Shown: positions 36,941-46,742 of the stretch, in pieces
Position numbering within the stretch: position 1 is the stretch's first letter
Layout of the letters: the number at the start of each line of letters is the position of its first letter
Assembly: GCA_030679915.1 (NCBI GenBank)
Contig: JAUXRY010000040.1
Coordinates: 34,363 to 98,362 of the forward strand
Source: Thiobacillus sp.
Lineage (GTDB): Bacteria > Pseudomonadota > Gammaproteobacteria > Burkholderiales > Thiobacillaceae
Length of the DNA stretch: 64,000 nt
Direction: 5' to 3'
Made by a program: the position numbers and the translations under genes
Notes under the pieces: model-generated
What the model saw: only the letters and a program-made list of their open reading frames with translations
Told to the model about the DNA's origin: nothing
Database searches by the model: none

Positions 36941-37609
36941 TTATTGACGGGGGGCCTGGCCGCGGTCGCGCCAGAATTCGCACAGCTCATAGCAGCTCCA
37001 GATGGCCAATGCGACGTAGTCCTCGCGACTGGTCTGCTGCTCTTCATCTGTCCATTCTTCGGGCGGGGTCATCAGCACATAAAACGGATCCAGCAATTCA
37101 TCGGCAAAGGCTTCGTCCTTGCTGTCGGGTGGCAGCGTCCAGTCGTCTTCCCAGTGTTCCACCACCTGTAGAAATCCGGCTGCCCAGATGCTGGCGTAAA
37201 GCGGCACCCCTTCGGCTTCGACTGCGGCCGCTTCCTGCATCGGCATATCGTTGAGCATACCCTCCCAGTCCATGATGAGCGGAGAGAGGGCGTGGGGATC
37301 GGTCAGGCTATCGATTGGGGCAGAGAGCGCACGCGCAATTTCTTTCCAGCGTCGAGTGAACAGCGCTTGAAAGCGCTGGTATTCGGCCGCGTTGGCAAAC
37401 AGTGCGGCCGGATCGGGCTGGCCGAACAGCACGGGAAAATAGTCTGCTTCCGCGATGGGGCGCGGCGCACATTGCAGCGCGGTGATAAAGCCATCCAGCC
37501 CTTCAAGCGACAGCGGCTCTTCGGTGCGCGTAGCGGCTTCGTCGATGAGATCGGCCAGGGTGGCGATGTCGTTTTCATTCAGCGTGGGGTTCGGGTTCTT
37601 GGGCGGCAT
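36941..37609 (-). CDS. UPF0149 (YecA/YgfB-like) family protein
   Basis: The 222-residue acidic protein has the family features LSLEGLDGFITALQCAP, a long helical middle, FLQVVEHWEDDW, and LLDPFYVLMTPPEEW. No C-terminal SEC-C zinc motif is visible, unlike YecA proper. The function of this family is unknown. It is divergent from hrpA, with about 150 bases between the start codons. Confidence 0.82.
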   Translation of the reverse strand: MPPKNPNPTLNENDIATLADLIDEAATRTEEPLSLEGLDGFITALQCAPRPIAEADYFPVLFGQPDPAALFANAAEYQRFQALFTRRWKEIARALSAPIDSLTDPHALSPLIMDWEGMLNDMPMQEAAAVEAEGVPLYASIWAAGFLQVVEHWEDDWTLPPDSKDEAFADELLDPFYVLMTPPEEWTDEEQQTSREDYVALAIWSCYELCEFWRDRGQAPRQ

Positions 37610-37757
37610 GGTGGAGACTCGTTACAGGTCACGGCAGCGTGCAGGGGCATCGCGTAAAATCCGTAGATGAATTTTACCGCGCTTGCCCGCCAACGAACAT
37701 CTCCTCGGTTCGATGGGTTGGACAACGCTAACCGACCAGCTGTGCTGGAAACATTTA

Positions 37758-40700
37758 ATGATCGTTCCCCCCCTTAAAACAACTCCCGCAGCGAGCGACA
37801 ACGTACCGGTCCAGCCTGGCCTGCCGGACAGGATAAATTATCCTGATCTGCCCGTCAGTGCGCGACGCGACGATATTCTTGCCGCGCTGAAAGAATATCG
37901 CGTGGTGATCCTGTGCGGTGAAACCGGCTCGGGCAAGACCACGCAGATTCCCAAGATGTGTCTGGAGCTGGGCGTGAAGCCGGGCAAGCTGATCGGTTGC
38001 ACCCAGCCGCGCCGCATCGCTGCGCGCTCGGTGGCGACCCGCATCGCGTATGAACTGGGGGGTGAACTGGGCGGTCTCGTCGGCTACAAGGTGCGCTTTA
38101 CCGACAAGGTGCGCCACGACACCAGGATCAAGATCATGACCGACGGCATCCTGCTGGCCGAAAGCCAGAGCGATCCGTTGCTCTCGCGCTACGACACGAT
38201 CATCATCGACGAGGCGCACGAGCGCAGCCTCAACATCGATTTCCTGCTGGGCTATCTGCAAACCCTGGTGCAGAAGCGCAATGACCTGCGCGTGGTGATC
38301 ACCTCGGCCACCATCGATGCCGAGCGTTTTTCCAAACACTTCAATAACGCACCCGTGATCGAAGTCTCGGGGCGCACCTATCCGGAGGAGATCCGCTGGC
38401 GGCCCATTGAACGCAGCGAGCGTGAAGAGCCTGATGCCCCGGTGGCTTCCGGTAAACCCAACCGCGACAAAAAAGATAAAGATGCGCCGGATATCGTTGC
38501 GGCGATTCTTGAGGCCACCGACGAACTGGCGCGCCTCGGCTCTGGCGACATCCTGGTTTTCCTACCGGGAGAGCGCGAAATCCGCGATGCCGCCGAGGCG
38601 CTGCGCAAGCATCATCCGCCGGGGACCGAAATCCTGCCGCTGTTTTCCCGCCTGTCGGTCGCCGAACAGGATGCGATCTTCAAGCCGACCAACGCCCTGC
38701 GACGCATCGTGCTGGCGACCAACGTGGCGGAAACCTCGCTCACCGTGCCGGGCATCCGTTATGTGATCGATCCTGGCAGTGCACGGGTGAAACGTTATTC
38801 GGCGCGCAACAAGGTTGAACAGCTGCTGATCGAGAAAATTTCGCAAGCCTCGGCCAACCAGCGCGCCGGCCGCTGCGGGCGGGTGGCGGACGGCGTGTGC
38901 ATCCGTTTGTACGATGAAGCCGATTTCGCCAACCGGCCCCGCTTTACCGATCCCGAACTGCTGCGTTCCTCGTTGGCCGGTGTCATCCTGCGCATGAAAT
39001 CGCTCGGCCTCGGCGATGTGGTGGGGTTTCCCTTCATCGACGCGCCAAGCACGCGACTGGTGACCGATGGTTATCAGTTGCTGGCCGAACTGCACGCGCT
39101 CGACGAGCAGGGGCAGCTCACCGACATCGGCAAGAAACTTTCGAAATTGCCACTCGACCCGCGCATTGCACGCATGCTGCAGGCGGCGGAAAAACAGCGT
39201 TGCGTACGTGAAGTGCTGATCATCGCGAGCGCGTTGTCGGTGCAGGATCCGCGCGACCGTCCGATGGAACGCGCACAGGCCGCCGATGAGAAGCACAAGC
39301 TGTTTGCCGACGAACGCTCCGACTTCATGGGCTGGCTGAAACTGTGGAGCTGGTACGAAGAACAGGTGCAGCATAAGAAAACCAACCGTCAGCTGCAGAC
39401 GCTGCTGCAGGATCACTTTCTGTCGCCACGGCGAATGCGCGAATGGCGGGACATCCACAGTCAGTTGCACTCGCAGGCGAGCGAATTGGGCCTGCGTGAA
39501 AATGAAAAAGACGCTGGTTACGACACGATCCACCAGGCGATGCTGACCGGCCTGCTGGGCAATATCGGATTCAAGTCGGACGATGGCCGAACCAGTACAG
39601 GCGGTGGCCGTCCCAAACCGAGTGAAGGCAATTACCAGGGTGCGCGCGGCATCAAGCTGTCGATCCATCCTGGCTCGGCGCTGGCAAAAAAAGGCCCGAA
39701 GTGGATCATGGCGGCCGAGCTGACCGACACCGGCCGGCTGCTCGCGCGGACCGTGGCCGAAGTGCGTCCGGAGTGGATCGAGGCAGCGGGCCAGCATTTG
39801 CTGACGCGCATGTATATCGAGCCGCACTGGGAGAAGGACAGCGCGCGCGTGGTGGCGTTCGAGCGCGTGAGCCTGTACGGCATCACGTTGGCGCCGCGAC
39901 GCAAGATTCATTACGGCAGCATCGATCCGGAGCTGTCGCGCGAGCTGTTCATTCGCGGAGCGCTGGTCGCAGGCGATTACGATACCCAGGCACCTTGGTT
40001 TATTCACAACCGTGCGCTCATCAAGGAAATCGAGGACCTTGAACACAAGGCGCGCAAGTCAGGCGTGTGGCTGGACGAGGAGCGCATTTTTCGGGTGTTC
40101 GATGCGCGTATTCCGGCAGGCCTGCATAACGGTGCATCGTTCGAAACATGGCGTGCGGAAGTCGAATCGACGAATCCGATGGCGCTGTTTTTACAGCGCG
40201 ATGACATTCTGGGCGAAGGCCTCGGCGCCGATCACACCCTGTTTCCGGAAACGCTGTTGGTCGATGGGGTAACGTGCAAATTCACCTATCGCTTCGAGCC
40301 CGGCCATGTGCTCGATGGTGTAACGCTCACCCTGCCGCTGTATCTGCTTAACCGTGTCGAATTGGCCGTGATCGACTGGCTGGTGCCGGGCCTGATCCGC
40401 GAGAAACTCATCCTGCTGCTGAAGTCCCTGCCCAAAGACAAGCGTCGCCCTCTGATCCCGCTGCCCGATGCGGTGACTGCATTTTTGAGTGTGGCCAAGC
40501 CCGGTGAGCAGACCTTGACCGATGCGCTGGCCGCTTTTATTCGCAAAAAAACCGGTGCGGATATCCGCCACGAAGACTGGACCCGTGAATTGCCCCTGCA
40601 TCTGCAGATGAATTTGCGGGTGGTGGACGACAGCGGGCAGGAACTCGCCAGCAGCCGTGATCTGGTGGCACTGCGTCAGCAACTCGGTGGGGCGGCGAGT

Positions 40701-41603
40701 ATCACCTACGGCAGCCAGAGCGATGCAGGCGGGTTCGAGCAGACCGGTCTGACCGGGTGGACGTTTGGCGACTTGCCCGAGCAGGTGAAGTTCTCGCGCG
40801 GTGGGCGCGAGCTGATCGGTTTTCCGGCGCTGGTCGATACCGGCGAGGCGGTTGACCTGAGGCTGCTCGACACCGCAGAAACCGCCGAGCAGGCAACCCG
40901 CCGTGGCGTGGTGCGCTTGCTCAGACTGGCGCTGGCTGTGCAGTTCAAACAGCTCGACAAGGATCTGGCACGCGACACCGCGCTGGCAATGAAGTACCGG
41001 AACTTTGGCAGCGCCGATGTGCTGCGGACGGAATTGACCGATGCCATTGCCACCCGTGCGCTGCTGGGCGAGGATGATCTTCCCCGCAACGAGAAAGCCT
41101 TCAACAAGCAAAAAGAGCGCGCCAAGCCGCGTATTTCAGTGGTCAAACAGGCACTGCTGCGCGACGTGGCCGAGATCCTCGATTTGCATGCCCAGGTGGC
41201 AACCCGACTCAACACCAAGCCGCAGTTTGTGGCAGCCATGCGCGACGAGTCGGCCCATCTGATGGCCTTGGTTGCAGCGGGATTCATCACGGCCACGCCA
41301 TGGCCGAATTTAAAAAGCATGCCCCGGTACTTGCGCGGCATACTCAAGCGGCTGGAAAAGTTGCCCGCCGCCGAACAACGCGACTCGCGCGGCATGGCCA
41401 ATGTGCTGACGCTGCAGAACAAGTATCTGGCGCGCCGAGCGCAGGTCATGGGGGAGGCACCTGCGGCGCTGGACGATTTCCGCTGGCAGCTGGAAGAATT
41501 GCGCATCTCGCTGTTTGCACAGGAACTGAAAACGCCTTACCCCGTGTCAGCCAAGCGACTCGACAAATTGTGGGACGAACTTGCCAGACAACCGGTTAAT
41601 TGA
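37758..41603 (+). CDS. hrpA: ATP-dependent RNA helicase HrpA
   Basis: HrpA is a DEAH-box RNA helicase that acts on RNA or stalled ribosomes. The 1281-residue protein has Walker A GETGSGKT, the DEAH box in IIIDEAHERSLNIDFLLG, SATIDAERF, the helicase motif QRAGRCGRV and C-terminal HA2, OB and DUF3418 regions (YPVSAKRLDKLWDEL at the end). The ATG at 37758 is chosen; upstream in-frame starts at 37713 (ATG) and 37683 (TTG) would add a non-conserved N-terminus. The next gene begins 14 bases after its stop. Confidence 0.95.
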   Translation: MIVPPLKTTPAASDNVPVQPGLPDRINYPDLPVSARRDDILAALKEYRVVILCGETGSGKTTQIPKMCLELGVKPGKLIGCTQPRRIAARSVATRIAYELGGELGGLVGYKVRFTDKVRHDTRIKIMTDGILLAESQSDPLLSRYDTIIIDEAHERSLNIDFLLGYLQTLVQKRNDLRVVITSATIDAERFSKHFNNAPVIEVSGRTYPEEIRWRPIERSEREEPDAPVASGKPNRDKKDKDAPDIVAAILEATDELARLGSGDILVFLPGEREIRDAAEALRKHHPPGTEILPLFSRLSVAEQDAIFKPTNALRRIVLATNVAETSLTVPGIRYVIDPGSARVKRYSARNKVEQLLIEKISQASANQRAGRCGRVADGVCIRLYDEADFANRPRFTDPELLRSSLAGVILRMKSLGLGDVVGFPFIDAPSTRLVTDGYQLLAELHALDEQGQLTDIGKKLSKLPLDPRIARMLQAAEKQRCVREVLIIASALSVQDPRDRPMERAQAADEKHKLFADERSDFMGWLKLWSWYEEQVQHKKTNRQLQTLLQDHFLSPRRMREWRDIHSQLHSQASELGLRENEKDAGYDTIHQAMLTGLLGNIGFKSDDGRTSTGGGRPKPSEGNYQGARGIKLSIHPGSALAKKGPKWIMAAELTDTGRLLARTVAEVRPEWIEAAGQHLLTRMYIEPHWEKDSARVVAFERVSLYGITLAPRRKIHYGSIDPELSRELFIRGALVAGDYDTQAPWFIHNRALIKEIEDLEHKARKSGVWLDEERIFRVFDARIPAGLHNGASFETWRAEVESTNPMALFLQRDDILGEGLGADHTLFPETLLVDGVTCKFTYRFEPGHVLDGVTLTLPLYLLNRVELAVIDWLVPGLIREKLILLLKSLPKDKRRPLIPLPDAVTAFLSVAKPGEQTLTDALAAFIRKKTGADIRHEDWTRELPLHLQMNLRVVDDSGQELASSRDLVALRQQLGGAASITYGSQSDAGGFEQTGLTGWTFGDLPEQVKFSRGGRELIGFPALVDTGEAVDLRLLDTAETAEQATRRGVVRLLRLALAVQFKQLDKDLARDTALAMKYRNFGSADVLRTELTDAIATRALLGEDDLPRNEKAFNKQKERAKPRISVVKQALLRDVAEILDLHAQVATRLNTKPQFVAAMRDESAHLMALVAAGFITATPWPNLKSMPRYLRGILKRLEKLPAAEQRDSRGMANVLTLQNKYLARRAQVMGEAPAALDDFRWQLEELRISLFAQELKTPYPVSAKRLDKLWDELARQPVN

Positions 41604-41616
41604 CTAAGGTTCGCTC

Positions 41617-42192
41617 ATGCGTGAGCGCGTTCTCAATCTGCCGAACATCATTACCCTGCTGCGGCTGGCTGCGGTGCCGGTGATTGCCTGGCTGATCCTG
41701 CAGCAACGTTGGGAAGCCGCGTGCTGGCTGTTTCTGGCCGCAGCCGTGTCGGATGGCATCGACGGCTTGCTGGCCCGCTGGCTTAATCAGGTGACCCAAT
41801 TGGGCGCCGCGCTCGATACCGTGGCCGACAAGGCGCTGGGGGTGGTGACGTTGGTGATGCTGACGCAGGCGGGGGCGATCCCGCTGTGGGTGGCACTGAC
41901 GATACTGGTGCGCGACAGCATCATTGTGCTGGGCGCGCTGAGTTATCGCGGGCTGGCCGGGCATCTGGAAATTCACCCGACCTGGCTGGGCAAGACCCAT
42001 GTGTTTGCCGAGTTTGCCCTGCTGGCGCTGGTATTGGCCGATCTTGGGAAACTATGGGAGGCTGAAACCTGGCTGCCCATGCTTTTTGCCACCGTGTTTG
42101 TTATCGCCGTGATTTCAGGTGTGCAATATGTATGGATATGGAGCGCGAAGGCGCGACGTGCACGCGCTGAAATACCATTCAAAATTCATTGA
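41617..42192 (+). CDS. CDP-alcohol phosphatidyltransferase (PgsA/cardiolipin-synthase-like)
   Basis: The 191-residue membrane enzyme carries the CAPT signature SDGIDGLLARWLNQ followed by GAALDTVADK, i.e. the four metal-binding Asp residues. The N-terminus LNLPNIITLLRLAAVPVIAW and about five helices resemble phosphatidylglycerophosphate synthase and related cardiolipin synthases. Which alcohol it uses cannot be settled from sequence alone. It probably shares a transcript with hrpA and overlaps the convergent GGDEF gene by 14 bases at the 3' end. Confidence 0.87.
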   Translation: MRERVLNLPNIITLLRLAAVPVIAWLILQQRWEAACWLFLAAAVSDGIDGLLARWLNQVTQLGAALDTVADKALGVVTLVMLTQAGAIPLWVALTILVRDSIIVLGALSYRGLAGHLEIHPTWLGKTHVFAEFALLALVLADLGKLWEAETWLPMLFATVFVIAVISGVQYVWIWSAKARRARAEIPFKIH

Positions 42193-43396
42193 AGGGAAAG
42201 CGAGCCTGTAAATCCGATTCACTGCCGGATTTGACCCGGTACATTGCCGCGTCTGCGGCGCGAATCAGGGCATCCTCGTCTTCGCCGTCATCGGGGTACA
42301 GCGCTTGACCGATACTGGCTGCGATTTCCAGTTCCAGACCGTAAAAATGAGTGCCCGTATTCAGCTCCTGCTCAATTTTGTGTGTGGCTGCAAGTAAATC
42401 TCCACGCCCTTGCACTCCTTCGAGCAGCACGACAAATTCGTCGCCCCCCAGCCGTGCGACGGAGTCGGAGTCACGGATGCTGGAGGTAAGCCGTTTGGCT
42501 ACCTCGGTCAGCACGGCGTCCCCTACATGGTGGCCGTGCTGATCGTTGATCGCTTTGAAGCGATCCAGGTCCACGTAAAGGATGCCTACCTTGCCTCCGT
42601 ACCGAAGCGCGTGGCGGATGGCTTGTTGCAACCGGTCATAAAACAGTCGCCGGTTGGCGAGCCCAGTGAGGGGGTCATGCGTGGCTTCCTGGCGGAGTGC
42701 CGCACGCGAGTCTTCTAGCGCAACGACATGTTCATGAATCTGTTGCGAATTCAGGCTGACTTTTTTCAGCGTGCGCCAGGCAACGAGTAATGCCAACGCC
42801 GTTGCAGCGATGCCGAAAATGAGTGTGAGAAGAAAGGCGCGTTGGTAGGTTTGCTGCGCCTGTTGTTGTGCAATCAGGTTGGCCTGATGATACAGATTGC
42901 GCATGTCAGCCATTTGCAGGTTGAAGGCTTTCTGGATTGGAATAGCAATTTTCACAAATAGCTGGTGCGCTTCTGCTGCTTTTCCCGCCTGAAGTAAATC
43001 GACTACCCGATCCTGTGTCGACTCAATATGCGTAACCAGACGGGTTTGGTCATTAAACACGCGCGCTTCTTCAGGCGTAAAACCCATCTGGCGCAAGGCA
43101 TTTCGTCCACTCCCTACCAAAAATCCGGCGCGGTTGTATTCAAGGAAAAGTGCATCACGCTCGAAGGGGTCGTCTGCCAGCACCATGCGAAACAAACTGT
43201 CAGTACGAAGATGAGATGCGACTTGGGTCTGGGTGATGAGATCGATTTTACGGTTGTGGTATTCGACTACGGTATGGATCTGGGTGCCGAGCGTTTGTAG
43301 TTGTAGCAGGCTATTGAATGCCAATCCAAAAATCAGGGCAATCAGCGCGATGAAAGCCGCGCCGGTGGTTAGGGAAATTCCACGTTGTAGAAGCAT
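42179..43396 (-). CDS. Membrane diguanylate cyclase (GGDEF)
   Basis: The 405-residue protein has an N-terminal helix, a periplasmic four-helix-bundle-like sensor of about 150 residues, a second helix (FLLTLIFGIAATALALLVAW) and a cytoplasmic GGDEF domain. The active site reads RLGGDEFVVLL and is preceded by the inhibitory-site RDSD. It should make c-di-GMP in response to an unknown periplasmic signal. The start ATG at 43394-43396 is preceded by AGGA-like bases. Confidence 0.9.
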   Translation of the reverse strand: MLLQRGISLTTGAAFIALIALIFGLAFNSLLQLQTLGTQIHTVVEYHNRKIDLITQTQVASHLRTDSLFRMVLADDPFERDALFLEYNRAGFLVGSGRNALRQMGFTPEEARVFNDQTRLVTHIESTQDRVVDLLQAGKAAEAHQLFVKIAIPIQKAFNLQMADMRNLYHQANLIAQQQAQQTYQRAFLLTLIFGIAATALALLVAWRTLKKVSLNSQQIHEHVVALEDSRAALRQEATHDPLTGLANRRLFYDRLQQAIRHALRYGGKVGILYVDLDRFKAINDQHGHHVGDAVLTEVAKRLTSSIRDSDSVARLGGDEFVVLLEGVQGRGDLLAATHKIEQELNTGTHFYGLELEIAASIGQALYPDDGEDEDALIRAADAAMYRVKSGSESDLQARFPFNEF

Positions 43397-43448
43397 AGGA
43401 GGTGTGATCAGGACATGGGGCTAACCAAAAACCGGAGCACTGGGCGAC

Positions 43449-43997
43449 TCATGGTTTTGTGTGCTGCTGCAAGGCGAGTAAAACACGTGCTACATCCTGC
43501 GCGTGACTTGCCGGATTGACCTTGTCAAAGTGGGCGGCAATGTGTCCGTCTGGCGTGATGATAAAAGTGTGACGCCGGGCGAACCGGATCAGCCCCAAAT
43601 TCAACAGACTCCCGTAGGCCTCGGCCGTCTGGCCATCCGGGTCGGACAGCAATGGAAACGGCAACAGGTATTTTTTGGAAAAGTCAGCGTGCGACTGCAC
43701 ATCATCGGTGCTTACACCCACGATGGCTGCCTTGAGATTGCCCAGCACGCCGATGTCATCGCGAAAGCGGCAGGCCTCCTGTGTGCAGCCTGGCGTGTCA
43801 TCCTTGGGATAAAAATAGAGTACAAGCCAGCGCCCGTTATAGTCATGCAGTCTATGGGTTTGACCGCTTTGATCCAGCAGAGAGAATTCGGGAGCCGCAC
43901 TGCCTTCCAATCGATGCGATCCTGGACGCAGCATCCATAGAAGCGCGCTCGCAAGCACCAGCAATGCCGCCAAACCGCCTAACATTATTTTAATCAT
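43449..43997 (-). CDS. Membrane-anchored Bcp/PrxQ-type peroxiredoxin
   Basis: The 182-residue protein has an N-terminal hydrophobic anchor (LGGLAALLVLASALLW) and an AhpC/TSA domain with FYPKDDTPGCTQEACRFRDD, where the first Cys is the peroxidatic residue and the second the likely resolving residue five positions later. VGVSTDDVQSH and FPLLSDPDG are also typical of Bcp. It is expected to reduce peroxides at the outer face of the inner membrane. An anchored form is less usual than the cytosolic one. Confidence 0.9.
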   Translation of the reverse strand: MIKIMLGGLAALLVLASALLWMLRPGSHRLEGSAAPEFSLLDQSGQTHRLHDYNGRWLVLYFYPKDDTPGCTQEACRFRDDIGVLGNLKAAIVGVSTDDVQSHADFSKKYLLPFPLLSDPDGQTAEAYGSLLNLGLIRFARRHTFIITPDGHIAAHFDKVNPASHAQDVARVLLALQQHTKP

Positions 43998-44094
43998 GGG
44001 TTCTCCTGAATTGCATCATAGACGTGTTGTGCAAGAATTGGGATGTCCGGAACCGTTCGGCAATCCACGTGTGATTCGGTAGAATGCGCGCCAC

Positions 44095-44170
44095 GCCCCG
44101 GTAGCTCAGTGGATAGAGCAACCCCCTCCTAAGGGGTAGGTCGGACGTTCGATTCGTCTTCGGGGCGCCA
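44095..44170 (+). tRNA. tRNA-Arg (CCT)
   Basis: A 76-base cloverleaf begins GCCCCGG and ends TCGGGGC-G-CCA. The anticodon stem ACCCC/GGGGT encloses the loop CTCCTAA with anticodon CCT. The D-arm (GCTC..GAGC) and T-arm with TTCGATT are intact and CCA is encoded. Confidence 0.97.
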
Positions 44171-44314
44171 GGACACAAAATGCATTTCGCGTGCAAGCGT
44201 AAAGCAAGCGCGAGCGCACTGCATCTGCATCTGCATCTGGTCAATTAAATATTTGAATTTGAGTATCGCAGCCCAGAAAGGGCAGGATATTAAGCTTCTT
44301 ACCATAAGGTAAGG

Positions 44315-44390
44315 TGGCGTCCCCACGGGGATTCGAACCCCGGTTACCGCCGTGAAAGGGCGATGTCCTAGGCCTCTAGACGATGGGGAC
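44315..44390 (-). tRNA. tRNA-Glu (TTC)
   Basis: The minus strand folds as tRNA-Glu: acceptor GTCCCCA/TGGGGAC, anticodon loop with TTC inside CCCTTTCACGG, T-loop GGTTCGAATCC, discriminator G and encoded CCA (44315-44317). Confidence 0.97.
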
Positions 44391-44438
44391 CCGGACGACG
44401 GTGTGACCCGTCAACTTCTACTACTCAGGCTTGCGCCT

Positions 44439-44624
44439 TTACTGCTTGTTTGAAAGCTGGGTCAACGTTACGCCGATAAATAATCCGACGAACCCCAATG
44501 GTATCAGCGAGATCCAGACTTCGGCGTTCTCACTGCCATTCAGCATCTTTCCAAACCCTACTGCCAGTCCTACGGTGCTCAATATCAACCCCAGCAGAGT
44601 GGTGATGACGCCTAGCTTGTGCAT
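44439..44624 (-). CDS. Small two-helix membrane protein
   Basis: This 61-residue open frame starts at the ATG at 44622-44624 with a good AGGAAG ribosome-binding site. It encodes two hydrophobic segments (ITTLLGLILSTVGLAVGF and LIPLGFVGLFIGVTL) with a short acidic linker. It lies between the tRNA-Glu and tRNA-Ala genes on the same strand. No known domain is recognised. It may be expressed from the tRNA-Ala transcript. Confidence 0.65.
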   Translation of the reverse strand: MHKLGVITTLLGLILSTVGLAVGFGKMLNGSENAEVWISLIPLGFVGLFIGVTLTQLSNKQ

Positions 44625-44640
44625 CGTGCTTCCTGTTTGT

Positions 44641-44716
<76 letters not shown>

Positions 44717-44773
44717 AACGAAGCCGCGCATTCTATACATGCCTTGGAATCTTGTAAAGCCTTCTTACGTATT

Positions 44774-46156
44774 TCAATCAGGAAACAGCTTGCCTGGATT
44801 CAGCAGCTGATGCGGATCGAACTGCTGTTTAATGCTCCGCATGACGGCCATTGTATCGGAATCGATTTCCTGTGCGACAAAACGGCGTTTTTCGGTGCCG
44901 ATACCGTGTTCGCCCGAGAGGGTTCCGCCCAGTTCGAGAACCCTCCGCATGATCGCATCAAGCGCAGTATGCGCACGTACCATTTCGTCGCGGTCGTCGG
45001 GATGCACCATCAGGTTGACATGTAAATTACCGTTTCCAGCGTGACCGAATGACACCACTGCGAGTTGATGTTCGTGTGCGGTTTCGTCGATAAAATCGAC
45101 GAAATCAGCGAGCTGCGAAATCGGCACCACAATGTCTTCGTTTATCTTGAGTGGCGCAATGCGTTTAACCGCTTGCGAAAGCGATTTACGCGCAGCCCAA
45201 AGCAGCTTGATGTCATCGTGGGTGAAGCCGCTTTTAATGGCGAGCAGACCTTGGCCTGCAAGTGCTTTTTGCAGAATGGCAAGCTGGCGCGGAACGTCTT
45301 CCTTGGCGCCGTCAGCCTCAACCATGAGCAGCGCTCGCGTGCCGGATGGCAGATCGTCAGCGGCGCCAGTTGGGCGGATAGCATCGATGGCGCGATGGTC
45401 CATGAATTCCAGTGCGCAGGGGATGACGGACTGCCGCATGATTCGGCTGACGGCATCAAGCGCGTCGCGGTTGCTGGCGTAGCATACGCGCAGGGTGGCA
45501 ACCGTTTCCGGTGCGGGAAGCAACTTCAGGGTGGCTTCGGTGATGAGCGCAAGTGTGCCTTCTGAGCCGACCAGCAGGCGGGTAAGGTCATAACCGGTGA
45601 CTCCTTTGGTGGTGCGGCAGCCGGTGCGGATTTCCTGCCCGCTACCGGTGACGGCGCGAAGGCCCAATACAAAATCGCGGGTGACGCCGTATTTGACGGC
45701 ACGTGGCCCGGCGGCATTCATGGCCAGGTTGCCGCCGATGCGGCAATAGGCACTGCTGCCGGGGTCGGGTGGATAAAACAAGCCAGCACTGCGTGCGATG
45801 CGGTCGATTTCTTCGGTGACCACGCCGGATTCGACCACGATGAGCCGGTTGTCAGGATCGAATTCGAGCACGCGTTTCATGCATTCAAAGCTTACAACGA
45901 CACTGCCAGGTGCCGGCAGCGCCCCCCCAACGTTGCCGGAACCCGCGCCGCGTGGTGTGAGCGCAATGTGATGTTCAAAGGCGATCCGTGCCAAGGCTGC
46001 CACGTCATCGTGTGAGGACGGGAACAGTACGGCATCGGGTTCGACATGACGTGGCGTTTCGTCCTGGGCATACAGCGTGCATAGGGCCGGATCGGTAAAC
46101 ACACGATCTGTTCCCAGGGCAGAACGGAAAGCAATGAGCGCAGGTTCGGACAGCAT
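44774..46156 (-). CDS. FAD-linked oxidase (GlcD/D-lactate dehydrogenase-like)
   Basis: The 460-residue flavoenzyme has the PP-loop LTPRGAGSGNVGGALP, PDPGSSAYCRIGGNLAMNAAG and LVGSEGTLALITEATLKL of the FAD-binding domain, then the C-terminal FGHAGNGNLHVN and LSGEHGIGTEKR. This matches glycolate oxidase subunit GlcD and related D-2-hydroxyacid dehydrogenases. No glcE or glcF is adjacent, so a stand-alone D-lactate or other D-hydroxyacid dehydrogenase is possible. SseB lies 18 bases upstream on the same strand. Confidence 0.88.
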   Translation of the reverse strand: MLSEPALIAFRSALGTDRVFTDPALCTLYAQDETPRHVEPDAVLFPSSHDDVAALARIAFEHHIALTPRGAGSGNVGGALPAPGSVVVSFECMKRVLEFDPDNRLIVVESGVVTEEIDRIARSAGLFYPPDPGSSAYCRIGGNLAMNAAGPRAVKYGVTRDFVLGLRAVTGSGQEIRTGCRTTKGVTGYDLTRLLVGSEGTLALITEATLKLLPAPETVATLRVCYASNRDALDAVSRIMRQSVIPCALEFMDHRAIDAIRPTGAADDLPSGTRALLMVEADGAKEDVPRQLAILQKALAGQGLLAIKSGFTHDDIKLLWAARKSLSQAVKRIAPLKINEDIVVPISQLADFVDFIDETAHEHQLAVVSFGHAGNGNLHVNLMVHPDDRDEMVRAHTALDAIMRRVLELGGTLSGEHGIGTEKRRFVAQEIDSDTMAVMRSIKQQFDPHQLLNPGKLFPD

Positions 46157-46174
46157 TGAAAGTGGTATCTGGAA

Positions 46175-46594
46175 TCAGACCGGAAGTTCTGGAGGGAGTT
46201 GAGCTAGCAGTTGTGCTGTCATGTCCGCATCGAAGTCCAGGCCGATGTCCCAGCCGGGGTTGAGTGCAATGGGCACGCCGCCACCGATGCGACGCAATAT
46301 CCAGGACAACTCGGTCAAAATGCCGCCCGCAAATTCCGGGTAATGTTCGACAAAGGGTTTGGCCCGCTCTGGGCTGGTGAACAGCACCAGAATCTTCTCG
46401 CCCTCTTCGTCTTCTATGATTAATGGTTCTGCCTGGGTTGAACGCTGGAATCCCTGGATTGGGTTTTTTTCGTCACGCACCGGCATGAAGAGTTGTTGGT
46501 CGAGAAGGCGAAGCACAAAAGTTTCCGCTTCAAGTGAGCCGGCGTGGACCGCAGCGAGTTGTTCTTCGAGCACGTTATGGGGAATGAAATTCAT
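46175..46594 (-). CDS. SseB-family protein
   Basis: The 139-residue protein starts MNFIPHNVLEEQLAAV, contains LDQQLFMPV, EGEKILVLFTSPERAK and GVPIALNPGWDIGLDF, the conserved order of the SseB N-terminal domain family. Longer in-frame starts are available up to 46693 but lack family similarity. The molecular role is unclear. Confidence 0.8.
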   Translation of the reverse strand: MNFIPHNVLEEQLAAVHAGSLEAETFVLRLLDQQLFMPVRDEKNPIQGFQRSTQAEPLIIEDEEGEKILVLFTSPERAKPFVEHYPEFAGGILTELSWILRRIGGGVPIALNPGWDIGLDFDADMTAQLLAQLPPELPV

Positions 46595-46742
46595 GGTTTT
46601 GAGCCCTTGCAAGGTGTCCCTCAGTGTAACCGATGGTGTGTGTGGCATGGATAGGTGGATTGTTCGACTCGTGACAGAGGAATGAAAGGTCAAGCAGGGT
46701 TAGAATGTTTGTCAATAATAAAATAATGGGGGTGGCTTCACC

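Noticed and set aside
38562..40046. A 494-codon minus-strand open frame inside hrpA
   Set aside because: It is antisense to the helicase core, lacks a start context and has composition typical of a reverse-frame shadow.
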